Of a stretch of 64,000 nt of DNA, positions 57,861 through 64,000 are shown piece by piece (position 1 is the first letter of the stretch; the number at the start of each line of letters is the position of its first letter). The position numbers and the translations under genes are program-made. The DNA is taken from positions 2,542,001 to 2,606,000 of the forward strand of contig OZ240206.1 in assembly GCA_965197405.1 (NCBI GenBank). Reading direction: 5' to 3'. A model generated the notes under the pieces. The model had not been told where the DNA came from. It saw nothing but the letters and a program-made list of their open reading frames with translations, and ran no database searches. The DNA comes from G965197405 sp965197405. GTDB taxonomy: Bacteria; Chloroflexota; Dehalococcoidia; Lucifugimonadales; JAGWBF01.

Positions 57861-59066
57861 ATGGCAAAGCAGCGGTACGACAGGACCAAGCCCCATATAA
57901 ATGTGGGGACCATCGGACATGTGGACCACGGCAAAACGACCCTCACCTCGTCCATAACCAGGGTCCTGCAAGCGTCGGGGACCGGTACGAGCTATCGCGC
58001 CTTCGATAGCATAGATAACGCACCCGAGGAGAAGGCGCGGGGACTCACTATAGCCATCGCTCACATTGAATACGAAACGGCTATGCGTCACTACGCCCAC
58101 GTGGACTGCCCCGGCCACGCCGACTACGTCAAGAACATGATAACCGGAGCGGCCCAGATGGACGGCGCGGTCCTGGTGGTCAGCGCCCCCGACGGCCCCA
58201 TGCCCCAGACTAGGGAACACATCCTTCTGGCGCGCCAGGTTGAGGTGCCGCGAATCGTGGTGGCCCTCAATAAGGTGGATGCTATGGAGGACCCCGAGCT
58301 GCTTGAGCTGGTGGACCTGGAGGTGAGGGACCTCCTGAACCAGTACAACTTCCCAGGGGAAGATACTCCTGTGGTGCAGGTCAGCGCGTTGAGGGCCCTC
58401 GAGTGCGCCTGCGGCAAGCGGGAGTGCGAGTGGTGCGGCAAAATCCTGGGCCTGATGGACACCGTAGACGAATACATTCCGCTCCCGACTCGTGTCACCG
58501 ACCTGCCCTTCCTTATGCCCATCGAGGACGTCTTTGGTATCAAGGGGCGTGGCACTGTGGTGACTGGCAGGGTGGAAAGGGGTCTCCTGAACTCCGGGGA
58601 AGAGGTGGAAATAGTGGGGTTCGGCGACGTGAGGAAGACCGTGGCCACCGGTCTGGAGATGTTCCACAAGACGCTGGGAACCACCGAGGCTGGCGACGCA
58701 GTGGGCATCTTGCTCAGAGGGGTGGAACGTGAAGACGTTGAGCGCGGCCAGGTGCTCGCCAGGCCCGGCAGTATTCAGCCGCATACCAAGGCCGAGGCCG
58801 AGGTCTATGTCCTCAGCAGAGAAGAGGGTGGCCGCCACACCCCCTTCTTCAACGGTTACAAGCCCCAGTTTTACATAAGGACTTCGGACATCACCGGCGA
58901 GATACAGCTCCCGGAGGGGGTGGAGATGGTGGTGCCCGGGGACAACATCACGATGAAGATCAATCTCATTTACCCCATAGCATTGGAGGAGGGCCTCCGC
59001 TTCGCCATACGAGAGGGCGGCAGGACCGTCGGCGCAGGGGTATTCACTAAAGTGCTTGAGGATTAG
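57861..59066 (+). CDS. tuf: Translation elongation factor Tu
   Basis: 401 residues. G1 GHVDHGKT at 19-26, switch region EKARGLTIAIAHIEYE near 57-72, G3 DCPGH at 82-86, G4 NKVD at 137-140 and G5 SAL at 175-177. Just after G5 there is ECACGKRECEWCGK with Cys182, 184, 189 and 192, a spacing suited to zinc, in place of the usual acidic helix start. ATG 57861 has GGGAGGAAG upstream. It delivers aminoacyl-tRNA. Confidence 0.97.
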   Translation: MAKQRYDRTKPHINVGTIGHVDHGKTTLTSSITRVLQASGTGTSYRAFDSIDNAPEEKARGLTIAIAHIEYETAMRHYAHVDCPGHADYVKNMITGAAQMDGAVLVVSAPDGPMPQTREHILLARQVEVPRIVVALNKVDAMEDPELLELVDLEVRDLLNQYNFPGEDTPVVQVSALRALECACGKRECEWCGKILGLMDTVDEYIPLPTRVTDLPFLMPIEDVFGIKGRGTVVTGRVERGLLNSGEEVEIVGFGDVRKTVATGLEMFHKTLGTTEAGDAVGILLRGVEREDVERGQVLARPGSIQPHTKAEAEVYVLSREEGGRHTPFFNGYKPQFYIRTSDITGEIQLPEGVEMVVPGDNITMKINLIYPIALEEGLRFAIREGGRTVGAGVFTKVLED

Positions 59067-59069
59067 AGA

Positions 59070-59240
59070 ATGGCGAGAAAAAGCGCAGAGGCGCGAATCA
59101 TAATAACCCTGGCGTGCGGTGATTGCCGAGAGCGGAACTACACAAGCACCAAGAACCGCCGGAACGACTCCCAACGCATCGAATTACGGAAGTATTGCCC
59201 CCGCTGCCACGGCCATAAAGCCCATCGCGAAGTGAGGTAA
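59070..59240 (+). CDS. rpmG: 50S ribosomal protein L33, zinc form
   Basis: 56 residues read directly: MARKSAEARIIITLACGDC at the start, NYTSTKNRRN in the middle and RKYCPRCHGHKAHREVR at the end. CGDC and CPRC pairs hold zinc. It starts 3 bases after the tuf stop and precedes secE, the usual order. Confidence 0.95.
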   Translation: MARKSAEARIIITLACGDCRERNYTSTKNRRNDSQRIELRKYCPRCHGHKAHREVR

Positions 59241-59244
59241 GACG

Positions 59245-59481
59245 ATGGTCAGGTCCTCCGCGAGGCGGATAGTCTCATCCGAGTCCATACGCAGGGGTGG
59301 CCCGATACAGTTCTTCCAGGAGGTCATCTCCGAGTTGCGGAAGTCTGTATGGCCGACCCGTGAGGAGACCGTCCGCCTGACCTACATTGTCATCCTCCTA
59401 TCGGCGGCCGTGGGACTCCTGTTGACTGCGATAGACTACGGGCTTACCGAAACCTTTGGCAGGTACGTCATAGGGGCATAG
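59245..59481 (+). CDS. secE: Preprotein translocase subunit SecE
   Basis: 78 residues. The amphipathic segment FFQEVISELRKSVWPTREET near 23-42 precedes a single membrane helix (about 47-65). It clamps SecY. It starts 4 bases after rpmG. Confidence 0.94.
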   Translation: MVRSSARRIVSSESIRRGGPIQFFQEVISELRKSVWPTREETVRLTYIVILLSAAVGLLLTAIDYGLTETFGRYVIGA

Positions 59482-59573
59482 GCTGCGTACTGACCCCGAA
59501 TACTGACCAATGAGCGCCCGTGCAGGGGAAAGGATAGCTGGGGCCCCCCGCCGTATAGGTAGAGAGAGAAGCT

Positions 59574-60131
59574 ATGACTACAGACACTAAAGATGTCCGC
59601 TGGTACATCATACACACCTACTCCGGCCAGGAGGAGCGGGTGGAGAAGAACCTGAAGCAGCGCATCCAGAGCCTGGATATGCAGGACAAGATATGGCGCG
59701 TGGTGGTGCCTACCGAGGAAGAGATTGTCCTGAAGGATGGAAAGCGCAGGCCCGAGAGGAAGAAGGTCTTCCCGGGATATATCCTGATCCACATGAGCCT
59801 GGACGATGAAAGCTGGTACGTGGTGCGCAATACGCCGGGGGTGACCGGTTTCGTCTCCTCGGAAGACGAACGAGAGAAACGGCCCAAGCCGATGCCTCTG
59901 GAAGACAAAGAGGTGGAGGCTATTCTTCGCCAAATAGAGTCCGGCCCGCCGAAGGTGCAGGTAGGGTTCCAGAAGGGCCAGATGGTGCGCATAGCTGCCG
60001 GACCTTTTGCCGACTTCATCGGCGCCGTCAGCGATATAGACGCCAGTAAAGGCAAGATGTGGGTCCTGGTTTCCTTCTTCGGAAGGGAAACACCCGTGGA
60101 ACTGGACTTCCTTCAGGTGGAAAAGATTTAG
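59574..60131 (+). CDS. nusG: Transcription termination/antitermination factor NusG
   Basis: 185 residues. The N-terminal NGN domain has RWYIIHTYSGQEERVEKNLK near 9-28 and the KFFPGY-type segment RKKVFPGYILIHM near 62-74. The KOW motif GQMVRIAAGPFADFIGAV is near 135-152. It couples RNA polymerase to the ribosome or Rho. It follows secE by 92 bases. Confidence 0.95.
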   Translation: MTTDTKDVRWYIIHTYSGQEERVEKNLKQRIQSLDMQDKIWRVVVPTEEEIVLKDGKRRPERKKVFPGYILIHMSLDDESWYVVRNTPGVTGFVSSEDEREKRPKPMPLEDKEVEAILRQIESGPPKVQVGFQKGQMVRIAAGPFADFIGAVSDIDASKGKMWVLVSFFGRETPVELDFLQVEKI

Positions 60132-60140
60132 GAGGCGCCC

Positions 60141-60569
60141 TTGGCCAAGAAAGTGCGGGCTATCATCAAGCTCCAGTTGCAGGCCGGGAAGGCTACCCCC
60201 GCCCCCCCCGTAGGCCCCGCTCTGGGCCAGCACGGCGTTAACATAATGGCCTTCGTAAAGGAGTACAACGAGCGTACCGGCTCGCAGGCGGGTACAATCA
60301 TACCGGCGCAAATCACCGTGTTCGAGGACAGGTCCTTCAACTTCATTACCAAAACCCCTCCGGCTTCGGAGCTTCTGCGAAAAGCCCTCGGGGTGGAAAA
60401 AGGGGGAGATCAGCCGGGACTCGGAGTCGTGGGCAGCGTGAAACGAGGCTCAATTCGAGATATTGCCGAACTGAAGATGAAGGACCTCAATGCGACCTCC
60501 ATTGACAAAGCGATGAAGATAATCGAAGGCACCGCTCGAAGCATGGGCATAAATGTGGAAGAGGACTGA
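60141..60569 (+). CDS. rplK: 50S ribosomal protein L11
   Basis: 142 residues, TTG start with AGGAGG upstream. KLQLQAGKATPAPPVGPALG near 11-30 and GVNIMAFVKEYNERT near 33-47 are the conserved N-terminal domain; KMKDLNATSID-type text lies near the end. It forms the GTPase-associated centre. Confidence 0.96.
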   Translation: MAKKVRAIIKLQLQAGKATPAPPVGPALGQHGVNIMAFVKEYNERTGSQAGTIIPAQITVFEDRSFNFITKTPPASELLRKALGVEKGGDQPGLGVVGSVKRGSIRDIAELKMKDLNATSIDKAMKIIEGTARSMGINVEED

Positions 60570-60571
60570 GG

Positions 60572-61288
60572 ATGGTCAAGCACAGCAGGCGCTACCAGGA
60601 GCTCAAGCAGAAGATAGACCCGGCAAAGAGCTATACCCCCCAGGAGGCGATTACCCTTCTGAACGAGGTGGCTACCGCCAAGTTCGATGAGACCGTCGAG
60701 CTACATCTCCGCACCGGTGCGGACCCCCGCCACGCCGACCAGCTGGTGAGGGGTGTCACAACCCTGCCCCACGGCCTGGGGAAAGAGACCCGGGTGCTGG
60801 TGTTCGCCAACGGGGAAGCGGCGGACATAGCGCGCCAGGCCGGGGCCGACTACGTGGGGGAGGATGACCTGATAGGCCAGATTGAGGGCGGCTGGACGAA
60901 CTTCGACGTCGGCCTCGCTGTTCCTGACGTGATGAGCAAGATAGGCCGCCTCGGGCGCATACTGGGACGGCGCGGCCTCATGCCGAACCCCAGGACAGGC
61001 ACGATGGTCCAGCCCAGGGACCTGCCCAGGATTATCGAAGAGGCCAAAAAGGGGCGCCTGGAGTACCGCACGGATCGCACCGCCATCATACATTGCCCTG
61101 TGGGGAAAGTCAGCTTCCCGCCGGAGAAGCTGCTGGGGAATATGGCCTCCCTGATGGACTCGGTGGTGAGGGCCAGGCCGGCCGCCGTCAGAGGGGCCTT
61201 CATCAGGTCTGCCTACGTCACTACCAGCATGGGCCCCAGCGTGAACCTGGACCTGCCCAGCCTCCTATCTCTAAAACCGGAGGCTTAA
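60572..61288 (+). CDS. rplA: 50S ribosomal protein L1
   Basis: 238 residues. TAKFDETVELHLRTGADPRH near 31-50, VFANGEAADIARQAGADYVG, LGRILGRRGLMPNPRTGTM near 129-147 and the end AYVTTSMGPSVNLD. It moves with the L1 stalk and in other bacteria represses its own operon. It is separated from rplJ by 541 bases. Confidence 0.96.
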   Translation: MVKHSRRYQELKQKIDPAKSYTPQEAITLLNEVATAKFDETVELHLRTGADPRHADQLVRGVTTLPHGLGKETRVLVFANGEAADIARQAGADYVGEDDLIGQIEGGWTNFDVGLAVPDVMSKIGRLGRILGRRGLMPNPRTGTMVQPRDLPRIIEEAKKGRLEYRTDRTAIIHCPVGKVSFPPEKLLGNMASLMDSVVRARPAAVRGAFIRSAYVTTSMGPSVNLDLPSLLSLKPEA

Positions 61289-61359
61289 GAGCGATATTCC
61301 GGCCGTCACACCCAAAACGCCAGAGTCTTTTAATTGCCAGTCTGCGGGTTTCTTCCCTT

Positions 61360-61480
61360 GGTCATTCCGAACGCAGCCCTTCGGCTGCGCTCAGCATGAA
61401 CTCCGCGGAGTGAGGAATCTAAGAGACCTGTCCTGAAAAGTGTAGTTCCTAGATCCCTCGCTGCGCTCGGAATGACATGG
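61360..61480. repeat. Intergenic hairpin repeat, family 1 (copy I)
   Basis: GTCATTCCGAACGCAGCCCT then TCGGCTGCGCTCAGC, AGTGAGGAATCTAAG on the left and TAGATCCCTCGCTGCGCTCG then GAATGACA on the right. It lies between rplA and the rplJ promoter. Confidence 0.8.
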
Positions 61481-61565
61481 GCTGGGTTGCGGGTGATATA
61501 ATGCGCGGGACGACTCAGAGAAAACCCGACTACTGAATTGGAACGCTACCAATCGCAGAAGTTTG

Positions 61566-61594
61566 TTGACAGGGAGGCGTTTTAGAGGTAAGGT
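61566..61594 (+). promoter_or_regulatory. Promoter of rplJ-rplL
   Basis: TTGACA at 61566-61571, a 17-base spacer, and TAAGGT at 61589-61594. It gives a leader of about 230 bases before rplJ. Confidence 0.75.
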
Positions 61595-61625
61595 TTAGAC
61601 ACAAAAATACGAATATTAGGAACGC

Positions 61626-61765
61626 CATAGACAGCGGGTTCTCGAGGCACCGAGGTTAAATACCCTGCCCGCCGAGGCGACAGGGGCCAGCTAGCTCCCC
61701 CCCGTCTGATACCAGGGATGCCCCGCCCACCGGGGTTGCACCCCCAAGACGCCGGACTGGAGTAA
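61626..61765 (+). ncRNA. Ribosomal L10 leader
   Basis: AGACAGCGGGT, a small CTCG...CGAG hairpin, then TTAAATACCCTGCCCGCCGAG match the pattern of the L10 leader (AGACAG...GGG, TTAAT, CCTGCC...GAGG) in which excess L10 or L10(L12)4 binds a kink-turn. GCGGG pairs with CCCGC around the small hairpin. The 3' limit is approximate. Confidence 0.75.
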
Positions 61766-61780
61766 CTGGGTTGAAGAAAT

Positions 61781-61812
61781 TTCCCTGCGCTGCCGGCGCG
61801 GGGAATCTTGTT
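61781..61812 (+). terminator. Attenuator-like hairpin before rplJ
   Basis: TTCCCTGCGC at 61781-61790 pairs over 10 bp with GCGCGGGGAA at 61796-61805 around loop TGCCG. TCTTGTT follows, a weak T tract. Its place between the L10 leader and rplJ fits transcription attenuation. Confidence 0.55.
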
Positions 61813-61829
61813 AATTAAGGGTAGAGCTT

Positions 61830-62390
61830 ATGCCGACACAGAATAAAGTGGATACCGTTGAGGAGTTGAGGGAAAAATTCACCAGGTGCACCATAACCGT
61901 GGCGACGGACTACACCGGCCTGCCCGTAAACACCGTGACGGAGTTGCGCCAGAGGATGCGTGAGAGGGACATAGAGTACAGGGTGGTCAAAAATACGCTC
62001 ACCTATCTGGCCGCCGATTCCGCAAACACGCCCCAGATTAGGGACATCGTAGTAGGCCCGACTGCCCTGGCTTTCGGGTATAAGGACCCGGTGGATGTGG
62101 CAAAAGCCCTGGACGAATACATAAGAGCCAACCGGTCCACCCTTGCCATCAAGGGCGCCGTTCTGGACGGGCGTGTGCTGACCCCTGATGAGGTGGTGCG
62201 TTTGTCCACACTTCCCCCCAGGGGCGAGTTGGTAGCCCAGCTTCTGGGCCGGGTCCAGCTACCCATCGCCGCGCTCATGGGGCAGTTGCAGGCCCCCATT
62301 GGCGGGTTGATAAACGTTCTCAACGGCCCTCTGGCCTCACTGAGCATTCTGCTCCAGCAGAGGGCTGAACAGTTGAAGTCCCAGCAATAG
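61830..62390 (+). CDS. rplJ: 50S ribosomal protein L10
   Basis: 186 residues. KVDTVEELREKFTRCTITVA near 5-24, YTGLPVNTVTELRQRMR near 27-43, VVKNTL and GPTALAFGYKDPV are typical. The C-terminal helix binds L7/L12 dimers. AAGGG precedes the ATG. Confidence 0.96.
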   Translation: MPTQNKVDTVEELREKFTRCTITVATDYTGLPVNTVTELRQRMRERDIEYRVVKNTLTYLAADSANTPQIRDIVVGPTALAFGYKDPVDVAKALDEYIRANRSTLAIKGAVLDGRVLTPDEVVRLSTLPPRGELVAQLLGRVQLPIAALMGQLQAPIGGLINVLNGPLASLSILLQQRAEQLKSQQ

Positions 62391-62420
62391 TCGGCTAATT
62401 TTTAAGTCTGAGGAGGAAAC

Positions 62421-62813
62421 ATGACAAAGAGCGAGGTTCTCGAGGCAATAAAGCAGATGTCGGTGCTGGACCTGGCAGACCTGGTAAAGTCCCTGGAGTC
62501 CGAGTTCGGCATTTCCGCCGCTGCCCCCGTGGCGGTAGCGCAAGCGCCGGCTGCCGCTCCCGCCGAGGGTGCTTCTGCACCGGCTGACGCCGAGGATGAG
62601 CAGTACGAGTTCAACGTCCTCTTGCAAGACGTGGGCGCCAACAAGATCAACGTCATCAAGGCTGTGCGGGAAATGACGACCCTGGGTCTCAGGGAAGCCA
62701 AAGAGCTTGTGGAAAGCGCGCCCACGCGGGTCAAGGAAGCAGTGCCCAGGGAAGAGGCGAACAAGGTGAAAGAGGCCCTCGAGGGCGCTGGGGCCACCGT
62801 GCAGGTGGAATAA
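62421..62813 (+). CDS. rplL: 50S ribosomal protein L7/L12
   Basis: 130 residues. The N-terminal dimer domain, an Ala/Pro hinge (about 34-60) and the C-terminal factor-binding domain with NKINVIKAVREMTTLGLREA near 74-93 are all present. GAGGAGG precedes the ATG. The coding order rplJ-rplL is normal. Confidence 0.97.
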   Translation: MTKSEVLEAIKQMSVLDLADLVKSLESEFGISAAAPVAVAQAPAAAPAEGASAPADAEDEQYEFNVLLQDVGANKINVIKAVREMTTLGLREAKELVESAPTRVKEAVPREEANKVKEALEGAGATVQVE

Positions 62814-63008
62814 ACTCGGGATGCGACGCAGGGGCATTCCGAGCGGATAGAAGGGCCTGGTCTCTTGGCGGCCTGTTGACGGGGAATGGGAAGCGGCCTT
62901 CTCCCGGCCGTACCCATGGGGAGAGGTAATCGCCTCCAATTCCACCTCTCAGGCACTATGACTTGGTGCTTCTGATGATGGTACGCTTGGCCTTTACGGA
63001 GGTGGACC

Positions 63009-63275
63009 TTGAGTCGCCGCAAGGATAGGGAGCGCTTTCTGGAGATGAAGCGCCTCAACCCCGATTATCAGGGCTTCCGTGGCCCGTCCGAGGAGACCGC
63101 CGCGACGGGAGAGAGCATCCCCCTTCAAGGAGTTACCTGCTCTGTGTGTCACAGGAGGCGCAATGTCGCTGTGGAAATCGCCCAGGAGCAGGGGGATAGC
63201 TACATCTGCCTGAGCTGCATCGAGGAAGCGGAGAAGAGCGCGGAGGCCCGGGAGGAACCGGCTGCCACAAGCTAG
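63009..63275 (+). CDS. Small zinc-finger protein (88 aa)
   Basis: A TTG start with GGAGG upstream gives 88 residues with CSVC near 44-47 and CLSC near 68-71, suited to one zinc site. The start is Arg/Lys-rich (SRRKDRERFLEMKRLNPDY). No known family name is recognised. It follows rplL after 195 bases where rpoB often lies, so it could be tied to translation or transcription. The 62814-63008 gap shows no gene or clear terminator. Confidence 0.75.
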   Translation: MSRRKDRERFLEMKRLNPDYQGFRGPSEETAATGESIPLQGVTCSVCHRRRNVAVEIAQEQGDSYICLSCIEEAEKSAEAREEPAATS

Positions 63276-63287
63276 ATTCTTCCACCG

Positions 63288-64000
63288 TTACCGGAAGTCG
63301 GGCAGCTGTTCGTCGAGATATTCGTAGGCCTTCGCAAGCTGGGAATCCACGCCGGACATTCTGTCCTCGACCGTAAGAGACGCCTCAATGTCCGGCTGTA
63401 TTCCTGTGCCCTGTATGAGCCTGCCCGTGGGCGTGAACCAGTGGGAAACGGATATGTAGATAGCCGAGCCATCGCTCAATTTCTCAAAGACGTTGGCTGA
63501 ACCCTTACCGAAAGTCGTCTTCCCCATGACCGTGGCCCGCTTGGTGTCTTGGAGCGCGCCGGCCACCGCCTCCGCCGCGCTGCCTGTAACCCCGTTCACT
63601 AACACCACCATAGGCAGACCGTCCACGTCGGTGGCGATGCCTTCCCCCTCGATATGCCAGTCCCTACGGTTGCCCTCCTTGTCAATCTCGTACATGAACA
63701 GACCATCGGCAAGGAACTGGCTGGTCACCTTCTGGGCCGATTCTATCGAGCCACCCGGATTTCCCCTCAGATCAAGGATTAGCGCCAGCATGTCAACTTG
63801 CTTCAATTCCTCCAGCGCGGTCAGCGCTTCGTCAGAGGTATTTTCCAGGAACTCGGAGATGAAGATATAGCCTATGGCGCCGGGCAGCAGTGAACGCTGC
63901 ACGGAGATAGTATCTATGTCGCCCCTGATTATGTCCAATTCGATGGGTCCCGCTTCTTCGGGCCGCTCCACCAGGAGCGTGACCTTCGTGTTGGCGGGGC
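63288..64000 (-). CDS. S41 family peptidase (CtpA-like), partial
   Basis: The 3' part of a C-terminal processing protease. The frame is open to the window edge, and the last visible codons at the 5' side (PANTKVTLLVERPEE) look like the end of a PDZ domain. Then come LALILDLRGNPGGSI, the catalytic region NGVTGSAAEAVAGALQD with the likely Ser, and KTTFGKGSAN with the likely Lys. It is a periplasmic or exported protease in other bacteria. The 5' end, signal and PDZ domain lie outside the window. Confidence 0.92.
   Translation of the reverse strand, partial: PANTKVTLLVERPEEAGPIELDIIRGDIDTISVQRSLLPGAIGYIFISEFLENTSDEALTALEELKQVDMLALILDLRGNPGGSIESAQKVTSQFLADGLFMYEIDKEGNRRDWHIEGEGIATDVDGLPMVVLVNGVTGSAAEAVAGALQDTKRATVMGKTTFGKGSANVFEKLSDGSAIYISVSHWFTPTGRLIQGTGIQPDIEASLTVEDRMSGVDSQLAKAYEYLDEQLPDFR

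Noticed and set aside
57813..59174. 453-codon open frame opposite tuf
   Set aside because: Antisense to EF-Tu and overlapping tRNA-Thr. It has no ribosome site or domain, and arises from codon bias in the sense strand.

Overview
This window looks like part of a Chloroflexota chromosome, most likely a Dehalococcoidia or SAR202-like lineage. That is inferred from gene content, not from a phylogeny. The support is GC-rich sequence, a long bacterial str-S10-spc-alpha ribosomal cluster that ends truA-rplM-rpsI, CocE hydrolase/SDR/HpcH aldolase/hydantoinase-type catabolic genes, late futalosine-type menaquinone genes, zinc-binding (C+) versions of several ribosomal proteins, a cysteine-rich insert in EF-Tu, and many small hairpin repeats between genes. 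No rRNA, CRISPR array, prophage or insertion-sequence transposase is visible.

Layout. (1) 1-9136, all minus strand: two short-chain dehydrogenases around an HpcH/HpaI-type aldolase, a CocE/NonD hydrolase, a small unknown gene, an NHL-repeat protein, and a DUF1800-DUF1501 pair with its own promoter. (2) 9339-13931, plus: a full phosphate-uptake operon pstS-pstC-pstA-pstB-phoU, then a small unknown gene and a DHA2-type drug efflux pump. (3) 16380-37437, plus: rpsL to rpsI, including fusA, secY, adk, map, infA, rpoA and truA. The rpmD (L30) position is empty and filled by a repeat-like element. (4) 37455-47071, minus: a sugar-phosphate isomerase and mutase, then metK, ahcY, a PfkB kinase, a rhodanese, mtnP and mtnA. 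This is a SAM-recycling neighbourhood. A SAM-I (S-box) riboswitch with a clear terminator/antiterminator switch precedes mtnA. (5) 47304-51465, plus: hydantoinase/oxoprolinase A and B subunits followed by an OsmC-family gene whose catalytic Cys codon is an in-frame TGA, so a likely selenoprotein. (6) 51537-57227, minus: cupin, menG/ubiE, ubiX, ubiA, ubiD (late menaquinone steps), a zinc-ribbon protein and a GlcG/HbpS-type protein. (7) 57371-62813, plus: tRNA-Thr(TGT), tRNA-Tyr, tRNA-Thr(GGT), tuf, rpmG, secE, nusG, rplK, rplA, then a separate promoter, L10 leader and rplJ-rplL. A small zinc-finger gene follows where rpoB often lies. (8) The right edge holds the 3' part of an S41 peptidase on the minus strand.

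Most interesting points: the OsmC-type selenoprotein candidate at 51037-51465; the SAM riboswitch whose antiterminator can be drawn base by base; two families of intergenic hairpin repeats; the element at the missing L30 gene; long charged extensions on L5, S17 and RpoA; a Cys4 insert in EF-Tu; and a 12-bp perfect inverted repeat flanking the -35 box of the main ribosomal promoter.
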